The notes under the pieces were generated by a model, which was given only the letters and a program-made list of their open reading frames with translations, was not told where the DNA came from and ran no database searches. Positions 21,504 to 34,091 of a DNA stretch of 64,000 nt are shown here, piece after piece. The stretch's first letter is position 1, and each line of letters begins with the position of its first letter. Source of the stretch: Eutrema japonicum (lineage: Eukaryota > Streptophyta > Magnoliopsida > Brassicales > Brassicaceae); assembly GCA_030161315.1 (NCBI GenBank), contig BSQW01000010.1, positions 23,934,159-23,998,158 of the forward strand, written 5' to 3'. Position numbers and translations under genes: made by a program.

Positions 21504-22232
21504 CTTTTTATCTTCTCGGGTTTTTGATTTTTTTTTGGGGGTTTTGGTGTTTTTTTTTTTTTTTGAATTTAGATGTGAATATCATTAGAAATGAGAGCGT
21601 ATTCAATTAATTTACACGAAATAGATTAACTAAATAAGAGAAGAACCTTGCTAAAAAAAGAATAAAAAACAAGGAAGATCTGACAGAGTGATTTCACGAG
21701 GCATAAAAAGCTTAAGTCGATGAAAGCCATTGTTGCATAATTTCCGAGAATGATTTGAACTTCCCTCTTGCGAGGATTGTGTCTCTGATGGTACGGTCCA
21801 TTATTCGGAATATTGATTCTGGTGTTGAAGAGATTCCATTGTGCAGCCTTTGGTTTCTATCTCGCCAGATGGAGTAGACGTTTAACTGCGCAACCAGTCT
21901 TCTAAGGGCCCTTGACTGAGGGAAGTTCAGTGAATTCCGCGATGATATCCAGGTATGCAGCGCGTCCCATGTGCGGAAACCGGAGAAGCAACATCGAAGT
22001 CGATGAAGGACAAGATCCCAGATTTTTCCGCTCACCACACAAGTAAGCAGTAAGTGATCTCTCGTCTCAGCAAATTGAGAGCATAGGTAACACGCGTCAG
22101 ATGTGCTGATGCCCCAATGTTGAAGACGAGCTTTGGTTGGAAATCTGTCCAAATAGGCAATCCACATGGTTAAAGCGTGTCTCGGGACAGCACCTTTAAA
22201 CCACACACTTGAGGTCCACTCTTTATGGGGGT

Positions 22233-24113
22233 TGATATTCATATATTTTACATGTTCTAGCATACATTTTACTTAGAGTTTTGTGCCATTTGCATGCATA
22301 ATCATGGGTTTGTCTTGCATTTAGGTCTCATTTAGAGTTTATGACATTTGCATTAGGTCTAGTGAGTTCTTGCATGTTTTGGAGAACTCTCTAGGTGATT
22401 GGAGGCAATTTGGGCATATTTGGAGAAATTGACCAAAGTAGAATGCAAAGTCCATCCAAGACGACGGAAGGATGTGGCTGTACGGAGGCCCTACGATCCG
22501 AATCAACTTTGAGGACCTGCATAGAAGGTTCAGAGGACTGAGTTATCTGTCCACGAGAGTTTGAATCAGGTCATTCGGACATCTGGTTAGGGAGTTATCA
22601 CGGTTTTAAGGGAGATGTATCCGCCTGGTCGAGAAACTACTACCTTGTACCGGCCAACCACACAGCGGTCCTTCCATCAAGTACAATCCATGCGGTCTTG
22701 GCACAGGGATCTCAACCGACCCAAAGACGAATCCTCAACCGGCCAGAAGCCAAACGGTCCAACACAGCAGCATTCACACATCCAAGTTACAGCATCAGCC
22801 GAATTGACTCAAAGATCAGGCCAAATGAAGACCTTCCCGTGCCCAGTTTAATCTGAGGTCTTGATAAACGTCATAGATAATCGAGCTGAATTTCGTTTAG
22901 TGGTGGTTTCATGTCATTCAGATCAGCTGTTCCAGAGATATGGCAAATATAGCAAGGACATGTCTGTCTGGCATCCAAACGAGTTCTGCTCCAAATACGA
23001 CGTGTGAAAGATCAACCTAGACGAAGCGTTTCCTCTCCGATTCAGCTTATGCATTCTTCATAGAAGTTTTAGCCCAGTGAGTTCGCTATCCACAGGAGGT
23101 GGTTTGAGACAATTCGGATATGTATTCCAGGAGATATCGCGGTTTTACCAACCGGTGCTCTTCTCACCTCGACCCACTTTCAACCGGGTCGATACCCGGT
23201 TTGTCCCGGGTTGACCCGGTCCCCCCAACTTCCTATGAATTGCAAAAATAACCAAATTTCATTCCAAGTCTTTTTCCCAAAAAACTTTCCTAAGGCAAAA
23301 ACCTCTCTTTTATTTTGTTCTTGGATTTTTGTAAGAAACCTTTTGATTTTAATCTTCTTAATCTCTAATCATGGATTCAATCATCTTCCTTATGGGATTT
23401 GAAGGTTTCACCATGATTAGTGAGTAGGTTATTTTAGGGCTAATGAATGAGGTTGATTAGGGGTTTTCTTGTTTGATCTATGATGTCTAGTGATTAAATT
23501 ACATGTTTCCTCTCTTATTTAGGGTTCATAGTGCTAGATTAGGTTTGAAAAAGCTAATCTAGACCATAGGGCATTTCATGCACATAAGGTGTTCGATGAA
23601 ATGCCCCAAGAACTAAATAACAGATTTTACTTGCTTAACCTATGAGAGTAGTTTTTTAAGGAGTATTATGGCCATATGAACATGTAATTGATGCTTGGTA
23701 ATCAACTTTTCACAAATGAGAGTTTGTTCTTGATTAGTTGATTAGCAAAGTGATTTGTGCAATGAGAGTGGATTAGTCTTGTTTAGGTAATCTAGGCTAA
23801 GGAAAACATGTTTGATTGTTTGTTTAGGCTTCATAAGTTAATCATGGAACTCCCCAAAGTCTATAACCTCATCCAAGAGCTTACCTTTATTAATTTGTTA
23901 ATCTCAATTAAGCTATTTAGTCGTGTCTGCTTGTTTACTTGTTCAAATTAAATTAGGTTGCTAGAACTTAGATTAAAACCACTTCTTTGCTTAGCTTATA
24001 TAGTTTCTTGGATTCCTAGTGTGTTAGCCTCTCACCTCCTTGGTTCGATATCTTAAATACCACAATTACATGAGTGGGATTTGAGTAATTGATTAGTAAA
24101 AATCCTACTATCA
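22233..24113 (+). repeat. 5' LTR (1881 bp)
   Basis: Starts TGATATTCATATATTTTACA and ends ATCCTACTATCA. It contains GC-rich strings rich in CCGG and ACCGGGT (about 22650-22750 and 23180-23225) where the related LTR at 50087 has its CGGTG dyads. Numerous single-base differences from the 3' LTR show it is older than the element at 42179. Confidence 0.9.
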
Positions 24114-24116
24114 ATT

Positions 24117-24134
24117 TGGCGCCGTTGCCGGGGA
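24117..24134 (+). other. Primer-binding site
   Basis: TGGCGCCGTTGCCGGGGA, three bases after the 5' LTR end. Canonical for Athila-like elements. Confidence 0.92.
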
Positions 24135-24285
24135 GGTTTAGCGTTAGCCATTAGGATTTAGATTCTTAATAAGACTAGGCTTTTGTTTACACTATGTTAA
24201 TGCATATAGCTAGGTGCATGCATCTTGTGTACATGATGAATTTTCTTTTAGTCAGTGTTACTAACTTGTCTTCCTTATAGTTCTA

Positions 24286-26217
24286 TTGTGCTTTCAAAGG
24301 TACCAAAATCAAAAGAAGAGAAATGGGAAGACAAGATCAATTGAGATGTTTGAGGTGGTCAATCAAAAACACATTCTTGAAGTTCTACAACCTCAAGAGA
24401 TGCCACAACTTCAAGAAATACCACGACCTCAAGTGTTGGCATCAAGTCCGACCCAAGATCAAAGGGACAAGCCAACGGTTGGAAGCTATGACACTCCTTG
24501 TTGTCGTGGATTGAGGTATGGAATCCATCCTCCTCCAATTGAAGCCAAGGCCTATGAGATCAAGACAAGCTTTGTTAGGTTGATTCAATAGTCTAGATTC
24601 TTGGGGACAAAGGTTGAAAACCTTTATGATCACTTGGATTCCTTTGAGAAGTTGTGTGACATGTTTAGAACCGGAGGAGTGCCCCATGATAGCATCAAGC
24701 TTAGCTTGTTCTCGTTTTCTCTTGGAGGAAAAGCAAGCCAATGGGAGAAAAGATTGCCATATCACTTGGTAAACTCTTGGGATGATTGCAAGGAGATTTT
24801 TCTCAACAAGTTCTACTCCACACAAAGAACGGTCCAAACTAGAAGGGACATCTCGAATTTCAAGCAAGGCATGCATGAAAGTTTTCATGAGGAATGGGGA
24901 AGACTTAAATGATATACTCGAGATTGTCCCCATCACGAGTTCAAGAAGGAAGCCATCCTTAGCATCTTCTATTTGGGAGTTGACCAAGAGCATAAATGGA
25001 CCTTAGATGCGGCTAGCAATGGGCGGTTTACAAACCTCACCGTGGAACAAGGAGAGCTACTAGTGGAGAACTTTTCCCAAAGCGGAGAGAACTATGGAGA
25101 GGACTATTATAGGTATCCACTAGGGAGTGGAAGGCACGAAAACCAATGTAGAGAGGAGATGAAAGCTCTACATGAAAAAATGGACAAGCAACTTACCATG
25201 ATTGAGATGCAATCTCTACACTTATAGACAAGCTTCTCATTGCTACTAAAAGGTTGGTTCATTTTGTTGAAGACTTCAATGACAACCAAAGGTGTGCCCC
25301 TCGAAATCATGCTCCTCTTATTCCTCCACCACGTTTTGCACAAGGTTTGGTTCCTCTAGGGCAACATAGCTTTTCCATGCCACAAGATGTGGATCTTAAT
25401 GGGGTGTTTAAACAAACTCTCAAAGGTCAAGTTGAAATCTCAACTAAGATTTATTGTTCCAACAATGATCTCAACTCAAGGCTTGAAACCATAACTTCTA
25501 GGCTGAGAAATTTGGAGAATCAAGATGCTCAAGGAAACCCCCTCTCTAGTAAACCCATGGAGGAACTCAAGGGTAAAGTCGATGAAAGCCCAAGTGAGTA
25601 TTTCAAAGTTGTCTTCTCGGATAAAGAGAGTAAAGACGCTTTAAGAGAGGTTTAGAGGGTTCCCCATGGCTCCAAGGACGAAGTTTATGTTGAGGAAGTG
25701 ACATTTGTGGGTAGTTATGAGATGATGGATGTGTCTTCACCTCCAAAAGGTTGCATAAAGAAGAAAGTCCCTCATGAGGCAAACATTTTAGGTTATGGTA
25801 ATGATGAAGAAGCCCTTGCATTGGATGGTGATAGGTTGGAATCTCTTTTCCACACTAAAATGGAGAATGAGATAGAAACCAGTGAGGGTCATAAGAAGGC
25901 AAGGACCAAGGCCAAGGGGATACATGGACCACGTAAACTTGATGTGTCTAAGTCCGAGCCAAGCCAAGCTTCTCTGATGACTCTCACTCCTTGGAAGTAC
26001 AAAGATGGAGTGATTGAGTACAAGATCAAATGCAAAGGCTGATCCAAACCTTTTGCCTTGGTTAAGGCGATCCTAACACCGGAGCTCAAGGAGAAAGGGC
26101 AAGCCTGTCTTGAAGAAGTCATGAGCAATGTGCTCAAGCTCGAGCTCAAAGATCCACCTTGGAGTGCTCACACTCCTCTCTCACCCGCCAAGAAGGGTAA
26201 CCAAAGTCAAACTTAGT
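24286..26217 (+). pseudogene. Athila-like gag, decayed
   Basis: One frame runs from 24286 to 25227 with stops at 24589, 24910 and 25225. It holds the gag core: LYDHLDSFEKLCDMFRTGGV, SLGGKASQWEKRLP, then DDCKEIFLNKFYST. It shifts frame near 25240 and continues to a stop at 25655 (coiled-coil-like YCSNNDLNSRLETITSRL), then to 26040 and on to KKGNQSQT at 26217. The gag core is close in design to that at 52190-52700 (SLGEKAHQWEKNLP). There is no protease motif. Function, when intact, would be RNA packaging. Confidence 0.85.
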
Positions 26218-28045
26218 GACTTTAAACAAAGTGCTCTTGGGAGAAACCCCAAGCTTATCATTGTACATACTTTCCTTTTATGTCTTTCTATGTTTTCTAG
26301 TTCTTTTTGATCTTTTGTTGAGTGGTTGCGAGGGTCTCTTGAATGTCTAATGGTCATGAACCTCAAGACTAAGGCGTTGGAACTCCATGGCGGTCGCTCT
26401 CTCCATTCTCTCCATTCATTTAGTCTCACTTCTCCTTTGTAACTAGCATCTTTTCTTTTGAATTTTTGCATTTCATCTTTTGTTTTGGGTATCTCTCTTT
26501 AACTTCTTTCACACCGAGACGTTGTGATTTAAGTTTGGAGGGAGAGACCGGTATCTAACCTTGTGTTTTGTGTCTTATTTTCCATCTTGCATACTTGAGT
26601 CTCATGTATTTTCAATAATTTTGAAAATTTTTGAATTGTTGTGCATTTTATGTAAGATTGAGTCTAGATGCATAGCATATAGGTTGCATTTGCATTGAGA
26701 GCAATGATGTGATTTCCATGTGTAATGTCATCTTAAGAGTTTGATTCATTGTCTTTGTTGTTAGTTGTTTGATGCTTTTGATTATTTTGAAATCAAGGAT
26801 GAACCATATTTTGATCTCATGTTTCATTACCCATGCCTTAGCTAAAGCAAGTTTTGATTTGATTTCATTCCTATCTAAGTGAGAACCTTAATTTTGACTT
26901 GTAATTATCATGCATTGTACATTAAAAGATAGACTCATGGATCACCATACACATATTTGGGTCATTCTTTTCCCTTTCTACCACTCTTTATGGCCCAAAT
27001 AGCCATATCCCATTTTTGGAATGGTTCACCCCACCTTGACCCTAACCTCTTTTCAAGCCTATGTTATTTGTGAGCGTTGTGAGGCCTTATTTGAATGAAC
27101 TTGACAAAAAGTGTTGGGTTTAAGGCGATAAGGATAGGCTTGCTTGTAGAAATAGTTCCTACATCAAGGAGTTATGCAAGGTAGGTGGGGATCTTGGGAA
27201 GTTACTAATAAGTGGGAAAGAAAGTGGTATGAGAAGGAAAAGTTTGGGGGAAGAAAGAAGGGGAAAAGCTAATGATTGAAATGGTTGGCAAAAGAAAGTG
27301 TTAAATAGCTCTAAGTGTTTAAAATATGTGGTCTCTAAGTGAACAATAAAAAGAAGCCAAGAATGGCTAAGGCATCCAAAGGATGAAGAAATGGAGACTA
27401 AATGCAAAGAAAAATGAAGAGCTAAAGGAAAGAAAAGATACAAGAAGCCAATCCATTTGATGATCAAAGGAGAAGAAGAATTTCCTATGTGCTTAAATGA
27501 AGAATTGGTGGAAAGATGTGGTTTGAAGAAGGCAAAAAGCCTTGGGCAAGGGTAGTCTAGGAGTGATACTTGGCATGCTTCAATGTGGGGGTTGAAACAA
27601 TAAGGGCCACTAGGTAGATGTGAGTCTATTCTTGTATGCATCGATTGCTTTTAACCCTTAGCATTTTGTTAAAGTTCATTGAGAGATCCCTTGCTATGAA
27701 AAACCCGCATCATTGAGATAATTCTTATCTCAAAAACCTAACCCCTAAGCCAAATGAGTCTATTTGATCTATACTATGCATGGTTCACTTGAACGGTTAA
27801 TTGAATGTCAAAGGTTTGGATGATATGATTACTTGTGTAGGTTGAAGCTTGAGTTTGATTCGTGTAGGGAAGGATATGGCTAACTCCTTTTGAGTAGACT
27901 TGTATGATCGCATCTTATGGCTAGTAACTTGGCAATTGAATTTGATTTTTTTCGATGATGTTGTGGATTTGAGCTCTCATTCAATCTCTCTCCTTTTCTT
28001 GAGGACTTCATTCTATTTTTTTGCTTGAGAAAAAGCAAGGAAGTA
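26218..28045 (+). other. 3' untranslated region of the Athila-like element
   Basis: Noncoding. The string GCCCAAATAGCC and a following AATGGTT (about 26993-27025) are matched in reverse orientation at 63130-63160, near the window end, so the same family has another fragment there. No other element is seen. Confidence 0.6.
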
Positions 28046-28058
28046 AGTTTGGGGGAGT
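28046..28058 (+). other. Polypurine tract
   Basis: AAGTTTGGGGGAG-like tract directly before the 3' LTR. Confidence 0.75.
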
Positions 28059-29947
28059 TGATATTCATACATTTTACATGTTCTAGCATACATTTTACTT
28101 AGAGTTTTGTGCCATTTGCATGCATAATCACGGGTTTGTCTTGCATTTAGGTCTCATTTAGAGTTTAGGACATTTGCATTAGGTCTAGTGAGTTCTTGTA
28201 TGTTTTGGAGTACTCTCTAGGTGATTGGAGGCAATTTGGGCATATTTGGAGAAATGGACCAAAGTAGAATGCAAAGTACATCCAAGACGCCAGAAAGATG
28301 TGGCTATACGGAGGCCCTCATATATGAATCAACTTTGAAGACCTGCACAGAAGTTTCAGAGGACTGAGTTAGCTGTCCAGGGGAGTTTGAATCAGGTCAT
28401 TTGGACATCTGGTTAGGGAGTTATCGTGGTTTTAAGGGAGACGTATCCGCCTGGTCTAGAAACTAGTGTCTTGTACCGGCCAACCACACCGAGGTCTTTC
28501 CATCCGATCCAATCCATGCAGTCTTGGCGCAGGGATCTTAACCGGCCCAAAGACTAATCCTCAACCTGACAGAAGCCACATGGTCCAACACAGCAGCATT
28601 CACACATCCAAGTTACAGCATCAGCCGAACTGACTCAAAGATCATGCCAAATGAAGACCTTACCTTACCCTGTTTAATCTGAGGTCTTGATGAAAATTAT
28701 ATACAATCGAGCTGAATTTCGTTTAGTGGTGGTTTCATATCATTCAGATCAGCCGTTCAAGAGATATGGCAAATATATCAAGGACACGTCTGTCTGGCAT
28801 ACAAACGAGTTCTGCTCCAAATACGACGTCTGAAAAATCAATGCAGACGAAGGGTTTCCACTCCGATGCAGCTTCTGCGTGCCTCATAGAAGTTGTATCC
28901 CAGTGAGTTAGCTATCCACATGAGGTGGTTTGAGACCATTCGGAAGTGTATTCTAGGAGATATAGCGGTTTTACCAACCGGTGCTCTTCTCACCTCGACC
29001 CACTTTCAACCGGGTTGACCCGGTCTGCCCAGCTTCCTATGAATTGCAAAAATACCCAAATTTCATTCTAAGTCTTTTTCCCAAAAAACTTTCCTAAGGC
29101 AAAAACCTCTATTTATTTTGTTCTTGGATTTTTGTAAGAGACCTTTTGATTTTAATGCAATCTTGAGTTTAATTCTTCTTAATATATCTAATCTTTCTTT
29201 CATTTTAATCTTCTTAATATCAAATCATGGATTCAGTCATCTTCCTTATGGGATTTGTGAGTAGGTTCTTTTAGGGCTCATGGATGAGGTTGATTAGGGG
29301 TTTTTGTTTGATCTATGATGTCTAGTGATTAAATTACATGTTTCCTCTCTTATTTAGGGTTCATAATGCTAGATTAGGCTTGAGAAAGCTAATTTATACC
29401 ATATGGCATTTCATGCATATAAGGTGTTCGATATAATGCCCCAAGAACTAAATAAGAGATTTTACTTGCTTAGCCTATCAGAGTAGTTGTTTAAGGAGTA
29501 TTATGGCCATATGAACATGTAATTAATGCTTGGTAATCAACTTTTCACAAATGAGAGTTTGTTCTTGATTAGTTGATTAGCAAAGTGATTAGTACCATGA
29601 GAGTGGATTAGTCTTGTTTAGGTATTCTAGGCTAAGAAAAACGTGTTTGATTTTTGTTTAGGCTTCATAGGTTAATCATAGAACTCCCCAAAGTCTATAA
29701 CCTCATCCAAGAGCTTACCTTTATTAATCTGTTAATCTCAATTAAGCTATTTAGTCTTGTTTGCTTATTTACTTGTTCAAATTGAATTAGTTTGCTAGAA
29801 CTTAGATTAAAACCACTTGTTTGCTTAGCTTATATAGTTTCTTGGATTCCTAGTGTGTTAGCCTCACACCTCCTTGGTTCGATATCTTAAATACCACAAT
29901 GACATGAGTGAGATTTGAGTAATTGATTAGTAAAAATCCTACTATCA
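28059..29947 (+). repeat. 3' LTR (1889 bp)
   Basis: Partner of 22233-24113. Ends at ACTATCA (29947), followed by the GGGGT duplication. Confidence 0.9.
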
Positions 29948-30380
29948 GGGGTATCGGGGTCTGATATGTTCCCAAGTGTGAGATGTCGAAAACTCCGGAG
30001 AGACCCTGTTTTCAATGTGCCACCTGACCAAATCCACATCAGCTAAGGAGGTAGAGATATATACCGTTGTTAGATGCGTGTGGAGCTGTTCCGCTGCTGC
30101 CGACCTTGCTGGTCTTAGGGCCCATCCCGAGGGAGTTATGGCATTTGCAACAGATGCATGTAAAGGGATTCCGAAGCGAGAAGGTGTATTACATCAACAG
30201 AAGGTTATCAGAGGACCCAATGGAGTCCAATGGTCGAACTAGAAGCTGGTATTCGAGCCATTCCCGACTTCACTTTTTAGGAAACGTCTAGCAAGTGGTC
30301 TCAATGAAAGCAGAGAAGACCAAGTAGCTGAGACTACTATATTCTCATCATGCAACCAGAAACTCTGATTCTTCAGCTGA

Positions 30381-32788
30381 AACTAAGAAAAACATAACGT
30401 TAATAGAAAAAGAAAGAAAAACTAAAAATAAAAACGTACCTAAAATGGGTTGCCTCCCATTGAGCGCTTTTATTTAAAGTTGTTTAGCTCGACGTTAGTA
30501 GCTTGACAGACTTAGTCGTTGAAGGACAGTGTCTTTCGACAAGTCTTCTTTGATCTCCTTTCGGTTTCCTAGTCATGTGACTCATCGCTCCATATATAGT
30601 GAGTCGTGATCGGGGTCCTTAGATTTGAGATGTCCTTCTTTCTTGAGCTTGAGAGGGACATCATCGTCGAACACGTCTTTGTCGATGTTAGCAAAGGGAT
30701 ACACATCGATTTTGCCAATCCATAATGGCTCTGACGGTTGACAAGAAAGATCATCCTAGGATCACCGGTATAGAATCAACTTTTATCGTCTAGACAATGT
30801 AGAAGTCTATAGGGGTAATGCATTCTTCGATCTTTATGGGCATATCATAGGCGATCCCCTTTGGTGTAGCACAAGATTCATCAGCCATGCTGATTTTTGT
30901 TCGGGTATAGTGCATGGCTTGATACCGAAGCGTTTGGCGGTTGATTTTGAAATGATGCTAAATAAGGCTCCAAAGTCACAAAGAATGTCTTTAAACTCGA
31001 CTCCTCGGATGCTATAAGTGATGAGAAATTGCCGTTTTTCTTGAACCTTATGGAGACTTCTGACGGGTTACCCGTTCATAGCATTCGTGAAAAGATCTTC
31101 TATCTCCGAGATTGATTCTTTGCTTTCACAAAAGAAGTGACCAATCATGTGGTCCATGCAAGCTCTAGAAAACGTGGTTCCTCGAGGTAGATCACGAACC
31201 ACGCTATTGAATTCCTCTAACTTTTCCTAACTAATCTTGTTCGGGTAACTTTTGTGTTTCTCGTGATGAAATATACGAAAGGCATAAGACGTACCATATG
31301 GTGTTGTCGAATGCCTTGCTCTCGTGAAGTAGGTGTGAATGTCTTCTCTACTCTCCTTACAGTAGCGGAATAATGCTTGTAGACAACCTTTTTCCCTCAC
31401 TTCTGAGAAAGGCTCGTACATTGGGATCGATTTCTCAAAATTTTTAAATTCGATCAATCTTTCTCGGGAGATTTTTTTTTTTCTTGGCTCCTCGGTATTG
31501 GAGGCGTTGTTTTAAAGGCCAATTAGGACTCACAGTAAGAGTTCGGGATGTCAAAGCAATGAGGCAAGTAGATCCTCCTTGGTGGGCTCCTTTGAAGTGT
31601 TGTTGAAGAAAAGGATGCGGCTTCGTCATGAGCTTGAATCACCCTGCAAGGTACATATAAGTCTGGTTCCAAGTCACTTGAATGGTTTGTTGAAGCTCTA
31701 GAATCAATGGAGAAGACGGCTTGCTCGAAGGAGGGTGAACGGGACTCGAGAGGTCCAAGGAGAGGAGAGTAGGAACTGGCCGCGAGTCAAGAAGGCGGAG
31801 CCACGGTGGAATGCATGTCGGCCGCGGGTCGAGGTGGCGGAGCCGCGGGGAAATGCATGTCGGTTGTGGGTCGGAAGGATGCACCCGCGGCAAAAGGTGA
31901 TTTCGCCGCGGCTGGAGGGGTCGCGACCGCGGTGAAGGGAATCCATGGGGATTTGATCGGTTTGTCATCTTCTTCATCTCCTTCGGTGTTTCCTTGTTCT
32001 AGTGGGTCGTTGGGCTTCTCCTCTAGGTCAGGGGCAGGAACATCAAGTGTTGTGGCATGCTCCTCATGGTTTTTAAAAAGTTCTTCCAAACAAGTTTTGG
32101 TTGTCTTCCGAGTGTCGGATATGTGACTAACCGTAGCATTGGTTTCTCTAGCCTTGTACTCAAGAATGTTGAGGCGTGATTCGATTTCTTGGAGTTCATC
32201 ATCGGTTATTTCTCTGTACCAAGAGGCAAATTCACTTGTCTCCTTGTCTCTTGCTTTGATTCGCGAATCTCCATGAAATTTTGAATGATGTCGTATTTTT
32301 GCTTGGTTTGCTCTTGCTCCATGGCTTATGTCCTTTCTTTGATAGTAGCAGCATTCTTTAGAGTCTGTTCTTCGAGAGTCATGACGTGGGCAGCAAGATC
32401 ATCGAACTTTTTGTTGAATTTGGTGTAGATTGTGTCTAGCTTCTTATTCATTGCCGCTTTGGTTACCACTTGAGATTCAATGTATTGATTTAGCCTCACG
32501 TTGAGTCGCTCCAAACGCATCCTAATCATTGAGTTGAAGATGTGTTGGTCCGAGAATTCATGGGTTTGATGGTGATGGTTTTGTTGATTGTTGACAAACG
32601 GAGACGCAAAAGGCTCGTCTCGGGAATAAGGAGGCTCGTAGCGTCCTTGAGAGTAGATGGTCGGTGCCGGTTTCCGGTCCATGTAGAACAAGTCACAGTT
32701 GATGTGTGAGTCATGAGATTATTGAGAACAAGATATGTAGTAGCAACCCTGCTCGTAATAGCAATCTCGCTCCAGAGGCAAGTCCATG
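30381..32788 (-). pseudogene. gag-like and retropepsin-like region of minus Athila-type element
   Basis: From ATG 32788 the frame reads MDLPLERDCYYEQG. After one frameshift the clean segment 32691-32326 contains DRKPAPTIYSQGRYEPP and FNKKFDDLAAHVMTLEEQTLK, matching the plus-strand copy at 13951. Further shifts and stops follow through the CCGCGG array (31932-31780) and EFKNFEKSIPMYEPF (about 31440). A retropepsin-like part follows: LCDFGALFSIISKSTAKRFG near 31000-30940, where the active-site triplet is DFG instead of DSG or DLG. It ends around 30480 near SKDT. No RT follows. The product cannot be made as one protein from this copy. Confidence 0.75.
31780..31932 (-). repeat. 21-bp phased CCGCGG array (gag, minus element)
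   Basis: Eight units start at 31780 (CCGCGA), 31801 (CCACGG), 31822, 31843, 31864 (TTGTGG), 31885, 31906 and 31927, all 21 bp apart; unlabelled ones are CCGCGG. In the coding frame they give units such as PAAPPPRPAADMH. Confidence 0.93.
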
Positions 32789-32896
32789 TTTCAAAGCCTG
32801 AAACGAAGAAAAACAAAAACAAAAATTAAAAATAAAATTTTTGTTCTAGAGTCGATTTACTAACCTCTAAGGTATGACAGAACGATAGCAATTTCC

Positions 32897-32914
32897 TATC
32901 TGGCAACGGAGCCA
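32897..32914 (-). other. Primer-binding site (minus element)
   Basis: On the minus strand TGGCTCCGTTGCCAGATA, ten bases after the 5' LTR end at 32925. It differs from the canonical form by GCG-to-CTC-like changes in the first half and by the last bases. Confidence 0.8.
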
Positions 32915-33890
32915 AAAAACTTTATGATAGCGGATTGTTAATCCAAACTCTCGGGTTTTAAATTTATAACCTAAAAGTTCTGCAAGTACACAGACGTGTG
33001 TTGTAGTACTTAAGGTATCGATCCACAGGCAGGGAAAGCTGTTCTATGAGACCTTAGGCAGAGAATTAGCAAGGAATTCTAGAACTAGAATAAGTTTTAT
33101 AGGGCTTTTGTAATAAACGAAAAACGGAAAAACGAAAATTGTAAAAAACGAAAAACGGAAAATTGCTCGAAAACGAGGAATGAAAATCGATGGCATAAAC
33201 TAAAAGTAAACAATAATAAAATGGTGTTGGGTCGACATGGATATCTTAGGGTATGCTCGATTCAATCACGGCCCATAAGCTCTTATACTACGATTCTAGA
33301 TTTTAACTCCACAAACAGAACAAAATAAACGGTGTAATCTACTTTCGTAAATCCTACGCACCAACAATCTATATACTCAACCAGTACCTTTTGTCTCTGG
33401 TCGCGCATAAATTAGTGCTGTTCGCGCTGGTTCTTCTTAGTTCACAGCACTCCATAAGTATACTTTCGTATCTTACGATGCGACACACTCTTATAGATGA
33501 ACGATTCAGAGATATAGATTCATTACTTTTGGTGGATCATGACGCTAGATTCATGCATTAACAACGATCTATAAGAAAGAGCTCTAGAATTCGGCTATGG
33601 TTTTACCTTGTGAAATCCTTATCGAACATATAATTCCCCTCGATAATCCCTTTAAACCCAAATATTAAACTACTCGCACAAAATATAAGTAAAATACATA
33701 ATTAAATAAAACAGGAGATTGATGAAAGAGTTCTCAATTTGAAGAACTAAGTCCGGAGAAAAACACTTCACCAATCTCTAAGCGTAATCGAACAAAAAGT
33801 AAAGAGCGGAAAGTAATTCAAAAAGAAAATTAAAATGGTGTAAAATCAAGCACACGAAATTAGGTCTCTAAAACACATATTTATAGGTCT

Positions 33891-33900
33891 TCTCTCTTGC
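33891..33900 (-). promoter_or_regulatory. LTR TATA box (5' LTR, minus)
   Basis: ACCTATAAAT on the minus strand, conserved at 12569 and 19088. The CCGCGG array begins about 80 bp upstream. Confidence 0.6.
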
Positions 33901-33980
33901 TTTCGTCGGTCTTTAGGGTTTTAAGTTGACAGGAATTGAACGGGCCTTGTAAATGGGCTTACGTGATGAAACTGGCTTGG

Positions 33981-34091
33981 ACGCGGATCCACGGTCTCTG
34001 GCCGCGGCGAAATGTACCTTGGCCACGGGTCGAAGCCCCCAAGCCGTGGCAAACTTCCTCTTGGCCGCGGGTGTGGAGCTTCTGCCAGAGG
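33981..34091 (-). repeat. 21-bp phased CCGCGG array (5' LTR, minus element)
   Basis: Units start at 33981 (ACGCGG), 34002 (CCGCGG), 34023 (CCACGG), 34044 (CCGTGG), 34065 (CCGCGG) and 34086 (CAGAGG), all 21 bp apart. Two units fewer than in the sister 3' LTR array. Confidence 0.9.

Larger units (their letters stand above)
19703..21546 (-). other. 3' untranslated region of minus-strand Athila-type element
   Basis: Noncoding apart from two small frames. Parts recur in three other copies: 36630-35160 (host, opposite strand), 38332-38650 and 41263-42173. A second polypurine-like string, the complement of TTTGGGGGAGGAT, is at 21011-21025 and is matched in the host copy at 35826. A 70-codon minus frame at 20565-20353 contains CKNAGEGG; the related string occurs in the host near 36318-36345 and, more diverged, near 42090. 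Confidence 0.6.
22233..29947 (+). mobile_element. Athila-like LTR retrotransposon, gag only
   Basis: Two LTRs (22233-24113 and 28059-29947) share the ends TGATATTCAT and CCTACTATCA and are flanked by a perfect GGGGT duplication (22228-22232, 29948-29952). Primer site at 24117, polypurine tract just before 28059. The 3.9-kb internal region encodes a decayed gag-like protein and no protease, RT or integrase. It is therefore non-autonomous. It is the innermost insertion of this nest. Confidence 0.93.
21712..30350 (-). pseudogene. LINE ORF2 C-terminal region (zf-RVT), interrupted
   Basis: Reading the minus strand from about 30350 gives SLLSLRPLARRFLKSEVGNG and FDHWTPLGPLI, then a stop-bearing stretch to FSTSHTWEHIRPRYP at 29980-29948. 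It resumes across the LTR insertion at 22232 with HKEWTSSVWFKGAVPRHA and continues through CYLCSQFAETRDHLLLTC, the zinc-binding domain typical of plant L1 reverse transcriptases. It ends with WLSST and a stop at 21712. The RT catalytic domain and endonuclease are absent through 5' truncation. At least two in-frame stops lie in the 5' part. Confidence 0.85.
21547..30380 (-). mobile_element. 5'-truncated LINE, split by an LTR element
   Basis: The minus-strand LINE fragment runs from about 30380 to its poly(A) tail (T run at 21547-21562). It is interrupted by the LTR element 22233-29947, whose GGGGT duplication marks the break. Its start at 30380 interrupts the minus Athila internal sequence: the CTTAGTTTCAG string of the host copy (about 35300) precedes it, and the ATGGAA of the small 3' ORF follows it. 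Confidence 0.85.

Noticed and set aside
21197..21610. Plus-strand frames over the 3' array of the minus element
   Set aside because: They are shadows of the 21-bp repeat; the shared start codon and residues are on the minus strand (21503).
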